A stretch of 54,140 nt of DNA from assembly GCF_900155535.1 (NCBI RefSeq), contig NZ_LT706965.1, positions 687,433 to 741,572 of the forward strand, in the 5' to 3' direction. How positions within the stretch are numbered: position 1 is the first letter of the stretch; every line of letters starts with the position of its first letter. The notes beneath the pieces were generated by a model. It was not told where the DNA came from. It was given only the letters and a program-made list of their open reading frames with translations, and searched no databases. This DNA is from Corynebacterium urinipleomorphum. Lineage in GTDB: Bacteria; Actinomycetota; Actinomycetes; Mycobacteriales; Mycobacteriaceae. This document shows, one piece after another, positions 1 to 8,451 of the stretch. The translations under genes and the position numbers were made by a program.

Positions 1-682
1 CACCACCGCGGCCGCCGGGACGCGGCTGCGGGCGCGGGCCGCCCTGGTTCGAGGAGAACGGGTTGTTGGCCACACGCGGGCGACCGCCCGGCTTGGGCAT
101 AGGACGCGGCATAGCGGAGCCACCCTCTGCACCCGGCTTGGGCCCTGGCTTCGCGGCAGGCTTCGGACCTGGCGCGGCGGGCTTCGGCGCGCGTCCGTCG
201 GCCGCGTCCGCACCCGGCTTCGGGGCAGCCTTCGGCGCGGGCTTCGGGCCCGGCTTTGCTGCGGCACCCGGCTTTGGCGCCGGGCTTGCAGTGCCGGCAG
301 CACCCGGTTTCGGCGCATCCTTGGCAGCTGCCGGTTTGGGCGCGGGTTTCGCACTAGGCTGTTTCGCACCAGGCTTCGGTGCGTTTGCCTTGGGGGCCTC
401 GTCCTTCGTAGCGTCCTTTGCCGCTGGTTTCGCGGCAGGTTTCGGGGCCGCCGGTTTCTTCGGCGCAGGCTTCTTGGCCCCTGCAGCGGGCTTGTCGCCC
501 TTTGCGCCGTCGCCGGCACCGCGCTCTTCGTAGAGCGCCTTCATCTTCTTCACCACCGGCGGTTCGATGGTGGAAGAAGCGGTTTTAACGAACTCGCCTT
601 CCTCTTTCAGGGTGGCGAGCAATTCCTTACTTGTTACGCCGAGCTGTTTAGCCAGTTCGTGAACGCGTAGCTTTCCGGGCAC
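1..682 (-). CDS. infB: Translation initiation factor IF-2, N-terminal part (runs off the window)
   Basis: IF-2 delivers initiator fMet-tRNA to the 30S subunit as a GTPase. Only the first ~227 residues are here. Reading from a GTG at 682 gives [20 protein letters not shown], the classic IF2_N helical module, then [16 protein letters not shown]. From about residue 60 the chain becomes a long low-complexity stretch of Ala, Pro, Lys and Gly (repeated KPGAK / PKPAA units), turning Gly/Arg-rich near the window edge, as in other actinobacterial IF-2 proteins. The GTP-binding domain lies outside. A GAGGAGAC ribosome-binding site precedes the GTG. It is the last visible gene of the nusA operon, after ylxR with 97 bp between them. 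Confidence 0.95.
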   Translation of the reverse strand, partial: MPGKLRVHELAKQLGVTSKELLATLKEEGEFVKTASSTIEPPVVKKMKALYEERGAGDGAKGDKPAAGAKKPAPKKPAAPKPAAKPAAKDATKDEAPKANAPKPGAKQPSAKPAPKPAAAKDAPKPGAAGTASPAPKPGAAAKPGPKPAPKAAPKPGADAADGRAPKPAAPGPKPAAKPGPKPGAEGGSAMPRPMPKPGGRPRVANNPFSSNQGGPRPQPRPGGRGG

Positions 683-779
683 TTGTCTCCTCGTGGTTGG
701 GCTAGAGGCAACAGTCCGCGGCTACGCGGATGACCTCTAGACGATGGTCATGACGTTCATCGCTGATGCATTTTCTGCT

Positions 780-1115
780 TCATGGTTGAAGACTCATCAG
801 TTCTTTAGTCCTTTTCACTACTTGCTTTCGGTTCGCCGGCGAGGATTCACTCTCACCGGCGATGTACTCACGTACATTGCTGGCATCCACATTCGCGGAC
901 ACCCGGAGGGCCCGCCCGAAGGCGCGGCGGGACTCCGCCAGCTCAAACGCTTCGAGGGTGGGGGTGATCCACGCGCCGCGGCCAGGAAGTCCCCTTCCCG
1001 GGTCCGCGATGATCCGCGTGGGATCGTCGGGGTCGACGACGACGCGCAGAAGCTGAGTGTCCGGCCGCGCCTCGCGCGTGGCTATGCACGTCCGGGTTCG
1101 TGTCGGGTTACTCAT
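780..1115 (-). CDS. ylxR: YlxR family (DUF448) RNA-binding protein
   Basis: A 111-residue YlxR protein. This family sits between nusA and infB in most Gram-positive bacteria and has been proposed to bind RNA or nucleoid DNA. The family signature RTCIATRE (residues 7-14) and the later GRGAWI (about 45-50) are clear. The start is an ATG with little Shine-Dalgarno character. The GTCGATAAGC repeat lies 4 nt upstream of it, so the 5' leader is unusual. The gap to nusA is 160 bp, longer than usual for this operon, so a second promoter may be present; I see no convincing one. Confidence 0.9.
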   Translation of the reverse strand: MSNPTRTRTCIATREARPDTQLLRVVVDPDDPTRIIADPGRGLPGRGAWITPTLEAFELAESRRAFGRALRVSANVDASNVREYIAGESESSPANRKQVVKRTKELMSLQP

Positions 1116-1119
1116 TTTC

Positions 1120-1129
1120 GCTTATCGAC
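1120..1129 (-). repeat. GTCGATAAGC motif, intergenic copy (ylxR leader)
   Basis: On the minus strand the motif reads GTCGATAAGCGAAA directly in front of the ylxR ATG. A C-rich stretch (TCTCCCACCCC on the plus strand) follows on the other side, as at several other copies. Confidence 0.8.
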
Positions 1130-1275
1130 GTCTCCCACCCCGCCACCTCGGCAGAATTGAAGCCAAGGATCAACCATACGCCATTGGCGCGCGGATTTGT
1201 AACTTGTTGTTCACTTAGGCAGCGCGCGGCGTGGGGCCGAGCTGTCAACGCATATTCAACGCGCGAGTGGACGGT

Positions 1276-2322
1276 TTATTCCGGACGGTCCGCGTCGGAG
1301 TGAATGTCGATCTTCCAGCCGGTCAGTCGCGCCGCCAAGCGGGCGTTCTGCCCTTCGCGGCCGATGGCCAGGGAGAGCTGGTAGTCCGGAACTGTCACAC
1401 GCGCGGTCTGGTCCTCGAGGCTGAGGATCTCCACCTTGACCACCTTCGACGGCGCCAGGGAGTTACCCACGTAGACGGCGGGGTCGTCGGAGTAGTCGAC
1501 AATATCGATCTTCTCCCCGTTGAGCCCCTCCATGATGTTGGTCACGCGGGCACCCCTGGGGCCGATGCACGCGCCCTTGGCGTTGATGCCCTTCACGGTT
1601 CCCTTCACCGCCACCTTGGAGCGGTGGCCAGCCTCGCGGGCGATGCCGACGATCTCCACGGAACCGTCTTCAACTTCGGGCACCTCGAGGGCGAAAAGGC
1701 CGCGGACCAGCTCCGGGTGCGTGCGTGACAGGTTGACAGTGGTGTTCCGGTCCCCCGTGGTCACGCCAACCACGTACGCCTTGATGCGGTCGCCGTGCTC
1801 GAGCTTCTCGCCCGGGATCTGCTCCGCCGGAAGCAGGATGCCGTCCTGCGGGTTGGCTTCGGTACCGAGCTGGACCACCACGATGCCGCGGGCGTTCGCG
1901 TTCGCGTCGCGCTGTACGATGCCGGAGACGACCTTGCCCTCCAGACCGGAGTACTCGTCGAAAGCGCGGGTCGCTTCCGCGGAGCGCATGCGCTTGATGA
2001 TGGCTTCGCGCACCGCAAGCGCACCCACACGCGAGAAATTCACCGGGGTGTCGTCATACTCGGAGATGACGTTGCCGTCCTCATCGAATTCGCTCACCAA
2101 CACTGCGACCTGTCCAGTCTCAGTGTCAATGTCCACACGCGCCTTCGAATCGACCACGTCCGCCGAGTTAGCCTGTGCCCCACCGCGGCCGAGAGGGCCA
2201 CTTTCTTCGCGTGATTCGCGGTACGCACTCAGCAAAGCGGTGGCGATGGTGGTCAACAGATCGTCGACCGGGATGCCCGCTTCCTTCTCGATCCCTTCAA
2301 GCGCAGCAATGTCGATATTCAC
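1276..2322 (-). CDS. nusA: Transcription termination/antitermination factor NusA
   Basis: NusA binds RNA polymerase and nascent RNA, acting in pausing, termination and rRNA antitermination. The 348 residues show the N-terminal RNAP-binding domain (1-125), an S1 domain (about 128-200), and two KH domains with GPRGARV (254-260) and GREGQNAR (321-328). It ends shortly after KH2, so it lacks the acidic repeats of proteobacterial NusA, as is normal for actinobacteria. The start is a GTG at 2322 with AAGGA nine bases upstream. It follows rimP by 100 bp; that gap holds four imperfect copies of TnCTCrGTG. Confidence 0.96.
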   Translation of the reverse strand: MNIDIAALEGIEKEAGIPVDDLLTTIATALLSAYRESREESGPLGRGGAQANSADVVDSKARVDIDTETGQVAVLVSEFDEDGNVISEYDDTPVNFSRVGALAVREAIIKRMRSAEATRAFDEYSGLEGKVVSGIVQRDANANARGIVVVQLGTEANPQDGILLPAEQIPGEKLEHGDRIKAYVVGVTTGDRNTTVNLSRTHPELVRGLFALEVPEVEDGSVEIVGIAREAGHRSKVAVKGTVKGINAKGACIGPRGARVTNIMEGLNGEKIDIVDYSDDPAVYVGNSLAPSKVVKVEILSLEDQTARVTVPDYQLSLAIGREGQNARLAARLTGWKIDIHSDADRPE

Positions 2323-2339
2323 TTGTCGTCCTTACTTAC

Positions 2340-2419
2340 GTGCTCGGTGATGCTCGGTGTACTGGTTGCTTCGCAGCGATTTTGCAGTGTTTCTCGGTGA
2401 TTCTCAGTGTTTATCAGGG
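2340..2419. repeat. Short imperfect repeats TnCTCrGTG between rimP and nusA
   Basis: Two tandem copies (TGCTCGGTGA then TGCTCGGTGT) start at 2341, and two more (TTCTCGGTGA then TTCTCAGTGT) start at 2391. They occupy most of the 100-bp rimP-nusA gap. No stem or U-tract marks a terminator. Confidence 0.4.
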
Positions 2420-2422
2420 CGT

Positions 2423-2977
2423 CTACTCCTCTGCGGAGTCCGCGAGAGCTTCAACGCCGCTGAAGTCTGTCTCCGCCAGCTCGAGCTCTTTTGCTGGCGG
2501 AGCGTTGAACTCAATTTCTACCACCGCGCCGGACACGGACGAAATGGGAGCGAGTTCCACTGCGGGCTCGCCGCTCTTCTTCTCGGCCGGAACGATGAGC
2601 GCAACGATGTCTTCGGCCTCGCTCAGTGCGCCGACGCGGTACTTCTTTTCCCCTACAGTGACCAGGCGGCCGCGGTTGCGTCGCCAATGGCGGGGTTCCG
2701 TCAACGGGAGGTCCACTCCGGGAGTGGTCACCTCGAGGGTGTAGCCGGCGCCGAAGTTGACGTCGCCGCGGTCCTCGGCGGCGTCGAAAAGCTCGGAAAG
2801 CTCGTTGGAGACTTCCTCCAACTGGTCGAGTGTGGGCGCTTCATCGCCTGCTACTGCGACGACCACCTGTGATTTCTTGCCCGCCTTGACCGTTTTCACA
2901 GCCTCAATGTCCAGCCCCCGTGCGTCGGTGACAGGACGGATCAGGTTCTCGAGTTCTGCGCTTTCCGGAAATGCCAT
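2423..2977 (-). CDS. rimP: Ribosome maturation factor RimP
   Basis: RimP helps assemble the 30S subunit. The 184-residue protein begins MAFPESAELENLIRPVTDARG and has the RimP N-domain, then the C-terminal SH3-like fold carrying VTTPGVDLPLTEPRHWRRNRG. An upstream in-frame ATG at 2989 is possible. I prefer 2977 because a TATGGT -10 box lies exactly 7 nt upstream, which would give a leaderless mRNA, and because the length then fits the family. It is the first gene of the rimP-nusA-ylxR-infB operon and is divergent from the lipoprotein gene at 3028. Confidence 0.93.
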   Translation of the reverse strand: MAFPESAELENLIRPVTDARGLDIEAVKTVKAGKKSQVVVAVAGDEAPTLDQLEEVSNELSELFDAAEDRGDVNFGAGYTLEVTTPGVDLPLTEPRHWRRNRGRLVTVGEKKYRVGALSEAEDIVALIVPAEKKSGEPAVELAPISSVSGAVVEIEFNAPPAKELELAETDFSGVEALADSAEE

Positions 2978-3027
2978 GGCCACCACCATACGGGTTGGGC
3001 GTGCGGCGGGCGGTACAGTCTCCCACT
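2978..3027. promoter_or_regulatory. Divergent leaderless promoters, rimP / DUF4439 gene
   Basis: The 50-bp gap has a -10 box in each direction. TATGGT on the minus strand (2985-2990) is 7 nt from the rimP ATG. TACAGT on the plus strand (3014-3019) is 8 nt from the GTG at 3028. Neither gene has a ribosome-binding site. Confidence 0.5.
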
Positions 3028-3873
3028 GTGACATCCTCCAGCCGTATCTTCGCCGCCTGCCTCACCGCAGCCCTCGCCGCGCCGTTGGCTGCCTGCTCTC
3101 CCCTCGACGTCTTCGGGCCGCGCGCCAACGGGGAGATCATGTCGCTGGCGCAGCACGCCTCCGCCGACAGGGTCTTTGGCGACGGCAAGTGGAGCGAGAT
3201 GCGTGCTTTCCACGCCGAGCAACTCAAGGACGAAGCACGACGACTGTGCGGAACGAACGATGCCGGCGAGGTACCATCCTCGTGCGATGTCACTTATGGC
3301 GATACCGACCTGCCCGCAGCGGGCGAGGCGGAAGAGCTGCTGACGCTCACGGTCGAGGCCGCTGACAAGGTGCCGGACGAATCAGTCGACCTCGTTATCG
3401 CCCAAGCCATCGACGCGCTCGCTCTCGAGCCTGTGACACTGGATCCCGTCGCCGACCAAGACAATGCCGACTCTGATTCCGCCGTCACCGACGAGGACGA
3501 CCTCGAGGCTGTCCGCGCAATGCTGGCCGAGGAGAACGCGTTCTCGTACGGGCTCGATATCGCACTCGCCCACGCCGACACCGACCTGCGGGACCGCATC
3601 GCCGCACTGAAAAAAGCCTCGGACCAGCGTGTGCGGGCCCTCGGTGCGCTCATCAGCGAGGAACACCCCGACTGGGACTCCCCCGCCCCCGGCTACGAAT
3701 TCACGCCCGGCAACACCGAGCCTGCGAATCCGGCCGAGGCTGCTGCGTTGGTCAAGCAACTCGAGGCTAGCGTCAACGAGAAGTGGCGTCGAACAGCCGC
3801 CAACGCCCAGTCCACTGAGTGGCGCGAAGACGCGATCCGCCTTGCCGCGCACGCGCAGCGCGGACCCGCGTGA
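3028..3873 (+). CDS. DUF4439 (ferritin-like) lipoprotein
   Basis: A 281-residue predicted lipoprotein. From the GTG it reads VTSSSRIFAACLTAALAAPLAAC: a short basic N-terminus, a hydrophobic core and a lipobox LAAC with the lipidated Cys at residue 23. The mature part is acidic and helical. Its C-terminal half (RAMLAEENAFSYGLDIALAHA and later helices) resembles the actinobacterial DUF4439 ferritin-like fold. No function is established, and I see no complete di-iron ligand set. The gene is divergent from rimP with a leaderless-type promoter and stands alone, ending 59 bp before the 3' end of proS. Confidence 0.75.
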   Translation: MTSSSRIFAACLTAALAAPLAACSPLDVFGPRANGEIMSLAQHASADRVFGDGKWSEMRAFHAEQLKDEARRLCGTNDAGEVPSSCDVTYGDTDLPAAGEAEELLTLTVEAADKVPDESVDLVIAQAIDALALEPVTLDPVADQDNADSDSAVTDEDDLEAVRAMLAEENAFSYGLDIALAHADTDLRDRIAALKKASDQRVRALGALISEEHPDWDSPAPGYEFTPGNTEPANPAEAAALVKQLEASVNEKWRRTAANAQSTEWREDAIRLAAHAQRGPA

Positions 3874-3932
3874 CGGGCCTAGCCGGCGTGCAAGCCAGTT
3901 GAGCCGCGACCGGCGACCAGCCTTTCAGCCAG

Positions 3933-5711
3933 CTAGCTGTTGACCAGCTCCTGGACCTTCTCCACGATCTGGTCTGCGGGCACCTCGAGGGTCTCGCCGC
4001 CGCGGATGCGCAGCTCAATGATGCTGTCGGCGAAGGCGCGGCCCAGGATCACGATGAAGGGCATGCCCAGCAGCTCAGCATCCTTGAACTTGACGCCGGG
4101 GGAGACTTTGGGGCGGTCGTCGACAAGCACGTCGATTCCCGCGGCCTCGAACTCGCCGACGAGCTTCTCCCCTGCCTCCATCGCGGCGGCGTCCTTGTTG
4201 GCCACGGCGAGGTGCACCTGGTACGGCGCGATCTCCTTCGGCCACACAAGCCCCTTGTCGTCGTGGGTCTGCTCCGCGATCACGGCGAGCATGCGCGTGA
4301 TGCCGATGCCGTAGGACCCCATCGTGGGCACGGCGCGCTTGCCGTTCTCATCGAGGATCTGCACGTCGAACGCTTCGGTGTACTTGCGGCCCAGCTGGAA
4401 GATGTGGCCCAGCTCAATACCGCGCGCGAGCTGCACCGTGCCGTTGCCGGACGGCGACGGGTCGCCCTCCTTGATCTCGGCGGCCTCGATGAACTCGTCC
4501 ACCTCGAAGTCACGGCCGGCCACGAGCCCGACAACATGCTTCTGCTTCTCATCCGCGCCCGTGATCCACGAGGAGCCAGACACCACACGCGGATCCGCGT
4601 ACAGCTTCACGCCGTTCGCCGCCAAGCCCCGCGGGCCGACGTAGCCCTTGACCAGGAACGGGTTCTTCGCAAAGTCCTCCTCGCTGGCCAGCTCGAACGT
4701 CGCCGGTTCCAGAGATGCCTCAAGGCGCTTCTCGTCCAGCTCACGGTCGCCCGGGATGAGCACGCCAGCCAGCTGCGGCCCGACTGGCTCGCCGTCCTCG
4801 CCCACCTGGCGGGGGTCGTTGATCTTCACCACCATGCACTTGAGGGTGTCGGAGGCTTGGGCCGGTCGGCCGTCGATAAGCACGCCCTCACTCTGAGCCC
4901 ACTCGACGAGTGCCTCGATGGTCTCCGAAGCCGGCGTGTCGTGGACGACTGCCTCCGGCTGGCCCTCAATCGCGCGCTCCGCGGGCGGAACAGTGACCAC
5001 AGCCTCAACGTTGGCCGCGAAATCGCCCGCAGTGGACACGACGAACGTGTCCTCGCCGTTCTCGCTGTACGCGAGGAATTCCTCCGACGCGGAACCGCCC
5101 ATCGCGCCTGACGTCGCCTTGCAGATCTCGTATTTCAACCCCACACGGTCGAAGATCGCCTGGTACGCACCGCGGTGCTTGGCGTACGACTCGTCGAGCC
5201 CCTCATCCGACATGTCGAACGAGTAGCTGTCCTTCATCACGAACTCGCGGCCGCGCAGCACACCCGCACGCGGACGCGCCTCGTCGCGGTACTTCGTCTG
5301 GATCTGGTACAGCGTGACCGGGAAGTCCTTGTACGAGGAGTACAGATCCTTCACCGCCGCAGTGAACATCTCCTCGTGCGTCGGCCCCAGCAGCATGTCG
5401 GCGCCCTTGCGGTCCTTCAGACGGAACAGGTCGTCGCCGTATTCCGTCCACCGGTTCGTCGCCTCGTACGGCTCGCGCGGCAGCAGCGCCGGGAACAGCA
5501 ACTCCTGCGCGCCGATCGCGTTCATCTCTTCGCGCACGATCTCCTCGATGTTGCGCAGCGCGCGCAAGCCCAGCGGCAGCCACGAGTACACGCCCGGCGC
5601 TGCGCGGCGGATATACCCGGCGCGCACCAGCAGCTTGTGGCTGGGCACCTCAGCATCGGCGGGATCTTCGCGCAACGTGCGCAGGAACAGCGTGGACAAC
5701 CGTGTGATCAT
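3933..5711 (-). CDS. proS: Prolyl-tRNA synthetase, bacterial type
   Basis: Charges tRNA-Pro with proline. The 592 residues give the bacterial-type layout: class II catalytic core with motif 2 ([11 protein letters not shown], about 140-150) and the following [11 protein letters not shown], an INS editing-type insertion (about 225-400), motif 3 ([17 protein letters not shown], from about 464) and a C-terminal anticodon-binding domain. An open frame continues far upstream but overlaps yaaA, so I start at [16 protein letters not shown] (ATG at 5711). A TAAACT -10 box 7 nt upstream implies a leaderless transcript. The coding sequence contains a GTCGATAAGC copy at 4872-4881 (encoding VLID). Confidence 0.97.
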   Translation of the reverse strand: MITRLSTLFLRTLREDPADAEVPSHKLLVRAGYIRRAAPGVYSWLPLGLRALRNIEEIVREEMNAIGAQELLFPALLPREPYEATNRWTEYGDDLFRLKDRKGADMLLGPTHEEMFTAAVKDLYSSYKDFPVTLYQIQTKYRDEARPRAGVLRGREFVMKDSYSFDMSDEGLDESYAKHRGAYQAIFDRVGLKYEICKATSGAMGGSASEEFLAYSENGEDTFVVSTAGDFAANVEAVVTVPPAERAIEGQPEAVVHDTPASETIEALVEWAQSEGVLIDGRPAQASDTLKCMVVKINDPRQVGEDGEPVGPQLAGVLIPGDRELDEKRLEASLEPATFELASEEDFAKNPFLVKGYVGPRGLAANGVKLYADPRVVSGSSWITGADEKQKHVVGLVAGRDFEVDEFIEAAEIKEGDPSPSGNGTVQLARGIELGHIFQLGRKYTEAFDVQILDENGKRAVPTMGSYGIGITRMLAVIAEQTHDDKGLVWPKEIAPYQVHLAVANKDAAAMEAGEKLVGEFEAAGIDVLVDDRPKVSPGVKFKDAELLGMPFIVILGRAFADSIIELRIRGGETLEVPADQIVEKVQELVNS

Positions 5712-5742
5712 GCCGGTGAGTTTACCCGGTAGCTTTGACGGC
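5712..5742. promoter_or_regulatory. 31-bp divergent leaderless promoter region, proS / yaaA
   Basis: Minus-strand TAAACT (5719-5724) is 7 nt from the proS ATG. Plus-strand TAGCTT (5730-5735) is 7 nt from the yaaA ATG. There is no room for ribosome-binding sites. The -35 region of each promoter would lie within or close to the start of the opposite gene. Confidence 0.5.
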
Positions 5743-6537
5743 ATGCTGATCGTGCTCCCACCCTCCGAAACCAAGGCTCCCGGCGGGGAAATGGACGGCA
5801 TCGACGTGTCGTTTCCTTCCCTCGACCCGATCCGCGCCGACATCATGGACGACCTCGCCGCGCTCGACGTGGACGAGATGATGGACGCGCTCAAGCTCCC
5901 AGCGAGCAAGCGCGAAGAAGCGGCCGAGAACCGTGGGTTGCGCTCGGCCCCCGTCATGCCCGCCATCCACCGCTACACCGGCGTGCTGTACGACGCCCTG
6001 AATGCCGCGACCCTTTCAGACGACGCTATCGGCCACCTCGCCATCGGGTCCGCGCTGTTCGGGGTGGTGCTCGGCACCGACACCATCCCCCGGTACCGGC
6101 TCTCCGGCGGGTCAAAGCTCCCGGTTCGCGGCGGCGGCACCCCGTCAAAGACGGGGGCGAAGGGCACAGCACCGACCATGAAGGCCCGCTGGGGTTCCGC
6201 CATCACCGACGCACTCTTGGCCGCCGCGGCTGACCCCGCCCTCGGCGGCGGACTGATCGTGGACATGCGCTCCGGCGCGTATCAACAGCTCGGACCAGTG
6301 CCCGGCGCGGTCACCGTCCGCGTCGAGTCGGTGCAGGACGACGGGTCCCGGAAGGTGGTCAGCCACTTCAACAAGCACTACAAGGGCGAGCTGGCGAGAG
6401 TACTGGCCAGCGCACCCGACGCGGACTCGGTGAGAGGCATCGAGGGGGTCGCCGCAATCGCCGAGGCTGCCGGCATGACCGCGGAACTGCCCGGGGAGGA
6501 CAGCAAGGACCCGAATCAGCTCACCCTGGTAGTGTAG
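5743..6537 (+). CDS. yaaA: YaaA family (DUF328) peroxide-stress protein
   Basis: A 264-residue YaaA protein. In E. coli, YaaA lowers free iron and protects DNA during hydrogen peroxide stress. It opens with the family hallmark [15 protein letters not shown] (LPPSETK), and near the C-terminus has [17 protein letters not shown], matching the conserved FxKxxKG-type DNA-binding helix of the fold. The start was chosen for homology and for the TAGCTT box 7 nt upstream. It is divergent from proS and followed by a GTCGATAAGC copy and a long inverted repeat. Confidence 0.9.
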   Translation: MLIVLPPSETKAPGGEMDGIDVSFPSLDPIRADIMDDLAALDVDEMMDALKLPASKREEAAENRGLRSAPVMPAIHRYTGVLYDALNAATLSDDAIGHLAIGSALFGVVLGTDTIPRYRLSGGSKLPVRGGGTPSKTGAKGTAPTMKARWGSAITDALLAAAADPALGGGLIVDMRSGAYQQLGPVPGAVTVRVESVQDDGSRKVVSHFNKHYKGELARVLASAPDADSVRGIEGVAAIAEAAGMTAELPGEDSKDPNQLTLVV

Positions 6538-6560
6538 GAGGGGCCGGGGGCGCGGGCGGT

Positions 6561-6570
6561 GTCGATAAGC
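6561..6570 (+). repeat. GTCGATAAGC motif, intergenic copy (3' of yaaA)
   Basis: Lies 23 nt after the yaaA stop, preceded by a G-rich run (GAGGGGCCGGGGG) and followed by CGTGCTCGTGCGCGC. It is 20 bp before the inverted-repeat element. Confidence 0.8.
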
Positions 6571-6590
6571 GTGCTCGTGCGCGCTGAGGG

Positions 6591-6692
6591 AGGTTTGCCT
6601 TTTGTGGTTTGCTTTTTGCACGTCGAGAGCCGCAAAACCCCAGTTCGCCGAAGCCGGAAATTCGCAAAAGGCAAACCACAAAAGGCAAACCT
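6591..6692. repeat. 102-bp inverted-repeat element with 29-bp arms
   Basis: Left arm 6591-6619 and right arm 6664-6692 are reverse complements at 28 of 29 positions, the first 22 perfectly. Each arm is itself a tandem pair of 14-mers (GGTTTGCCTTTTGT then GGTTTGCTTTTTGC on the left). The 44-bp centre does not code. It lies between the convergent yaaA and the pseudogene at 6730. There is no target-site duplication, and the loop is too large for an ordinary terminator. A MITE-like or REP-like unit, or a bidirectional terminator, are the options. Confidence 0.8.
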
Positions 6693-6729
6693 GCTATTCG
6701 ATCGCCGTTACACGCCGGATCCTTGATCA

Positions 6730-7632
6730 TTACGAAACAGCAAGTGCGCGCCTGATCCGCTCCACGAATCCCTGCGGATCGCGACGGAGCGCCTGCGGCG
6801 ACACACGACGCACCAGATAACCACGGTCCTGCAACTGGTTCTCCCGTGCGCGTCCCGAGCGCAATGTCTCATCTACCGGCTTGTAGGTGACCCCGTCGTA
6901 TTTTTCCTGTCCGTCCACTTCGACGATCACCCGTCCGACGAGCAGGTCAACGCGAAACCTCCCGATCTGCACCTGCGCGCGTACCTCAAGGCCCGCCTCG
7001 ATAAGAAGCCCCCGGGCATAGCTTTCGTAAGGCGACTCAGAGCAATCGATTGCATGACGGACTACCTCTGGAACCGTCCCGACTCCCTTCCGTCCGTGCA
7101 TACGCTGAACTTCCAGCTGCAACTGATTCCGTGTCACTACACCGTGTCCCAAAAGCCAGTCCACGGCCACGAGCCCTTCAAGAAAACCGTAACGTGCTGC
7201 GATGTCGCAGGGCAGTGCGCACATAGGTCGTCATGTGCATGCCGTAGACTTCCGCGAAGTTGTCGGCGAGGAAGCCGTCGCGGTAATAAACAACCCCTTG
7301 CGGCCATTTCGATTTCGGCGGCAAAGCTCCCGAGGGGAGCATGAGTTCGACCTTTTCCCCCTTGCGAGGTACCACCCACATCCCAAGCAGTCGTGCAGCT
7401 GACCGACCGCACACTACCGCTCGTGGCGCACCGGCCGCTACTGCGGCGACGGTGATCCACTTCTGTTCATAAGCTTCCAACGCTGAATAGAGATCGCGCG
7501 GCAAAGCGCACCTCGAAGACAGCTCGACGAGTTCCCCTCAATGATTTGGCGTCCTTGTTCGCGATTTCCAGAAGCTGCCGCCCGAGTGGACACTAACGCC
7601 CCGATAAGCTCTCTTGCTTTGTCTGTGTTCAT
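6730..7632 (-). pseudogene. Frameshifted PDDEXK/DUF559-type endonuclease-like gene
   Basis: Three overlapping reading segments join into one ~300-residue protein. The start is MNTDKARELIGALVSTR (ATG at 7632, preceded by GGGGGAGAAA). Frame is lost in the GGGG run near 7540, where the protein continues as ELVELSSRCALPRDLYSALE in the next frame. It is lost again near 7210, where TTYVRTAL must join to DIAARYGFLEGLVAVDWLLG. The C-terminal part has RFRVDLLVGRVIVEVDGQEK, the D...ExD pattern of Vsr/DUF559-like nucleases. The N-terminal part resembles AbiEi-like winged-helix regions seen in similar corynebacterial proteins. The two shifts cancel, so the outer parts share a frame while the middle is out of frame. 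Either a decaying gene or two sequencing errors. Confidence 0.7.
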
Positions 7633-7680
7633 TTTCTCCCCCGCACCCATTCTTGCACCGTCGCGGTCAGGTGTCTCGTG

Positions 7681-7700
7681 GTGTCCACTACAGTGGACAT
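7681..7700. promoter_or_regulatory. Palindromic operator candidate over the DUF1648 promoter
   Basis: TGTCCACT-AC-AGTGGACA (7682-7699) is a perfect inverted repeat. It contains TACAGT (7689-7694), a good -10 box 6 nt before the GTG at 7701, so a bound repressor would block the promoter. The same architecture recurs at 18253-18272. The spacing suits a dimeric regulator such as a GntR/YtrA or MarR type; the regulator itself was not found here. Confidence 0.6.
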
Positions 7701-8426
7701 GTGAATTCACGTGCCTTGTACAGCGTGGCGCTCGGCGTGGCGCTGCTGACGTTCGCTGTCATCGTGCTGCGCTACGACGCGGTGCCCGAGCAGATCCCCA
7801 CGCACATCGGCCCGGCCGGCGAGGTCGACAGCTGGGTGCCCAAGTCCCTTCCCGCCGCGACGTTCGGCGCGTGGTACTCGCTGCTGCTTCTGGCGCTCAT
7901 CTTCGCGGCGCTTCCGCGTCCGGGCATCGCTTATCGACGAATCCCCGTCTCCCCCACCTCCGAAATCCCATTTTCGGACTCCGCCGCCGACAAAGCCGCA
8001 GCTCTATTGCGCGTGTCGGACCGTTCACTGGCATGGATTGCGGTGGCGCTCGTCGTGCCGATGTGCCTGCTCGAGCTGACCTTTGTCTTCCCCGAGTATG
8101 CGTCGTACCGCACGGCCTCGCTAGTCGTCCTGGGTGTCGGCCTCGTTGCAGCGGTGATCTACACTTTCGTGCTACTTTCCCGCTGGCCGAAGCAGATGGA
8201 GGCGATGCCCACCGACGAGGAGGAACGCACCCGCCAGAAGCATTTCGGTGCAGGTTCCGGGATGGGCTTTTACAACGCGCCCGACGACCCGATGGTCACG
8301 TGGGTGTCTCCGTTCAACCAGGGCAAAGTGGACCTGAACTGGGCACATGCGCCGGTGAAGCGGTACGTGCTCGTGGTCGTGGTGTTGCTCGTCGCGGTGT
8401 GCGTCGTTCCGTTCCTCGCTCTCTAA
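7701..8426 (+). CDS. DUF1648-type membrane protein
   Basis: A 241-residue integral membrane protein. The start is a GTG (VNSRALYSVALGVALLTFAV) placed immediately after the palindromic operator, giving an apparent leaderless mRNA. After the first membrane helix comes PEQIPTHIGPAGEVDSW, the DUF1648 signature (usually IPxHxxxxGxxD). Further membrane segments are at about 53-70, 110-130, 137-157 and 222-240. DUF1648 proteins often accompany YtrA-type GntR regulators, but the function is unknown. Codons about 76-90 contain a GTCGATAAGC copy fused to a C-rich tract that is nearly identical to the intergenic repeat at 29565, suggesting a repeat inside the gene. Confidence 0.7.
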   Translation: MNSRALYSVALGVALLTFAVIVLRYDAVPEQIPTHIGPAGEVDSWVPKSLPAATFGAWYSLLLLALIFAALPRPGIAYRRIPVSPTSEIPFSDSAADKAAALLRVSDRSLAWIAVALVVPMCLLELTFVFPEYASYRTASLVVLGVGLVAAVIYTFVLLSRWPKQMEAMPTDEEERTRQKHFGAGSGMGFYNAPDDPMVTWVSPFNQGKVDLNWAHAPVKRYVLVVVVLLVAVCVVPFLAL

Positions 8427-8451
8427 GCGCGGGCATCTGGAGGCAGTAGCG

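Noticed and set aside
63..533. Gly/Ala/Phe-rich plus-strand reading frame
   Set aside because: It is the antisense of the Ala/Pro/Lys-rich region of infB; the composition simply mirrors that repeat.
3933..5966. 677-residue form of proS
   Set aside because: The extension is antisense to the first third of yaaA and has no ProRS similarity.
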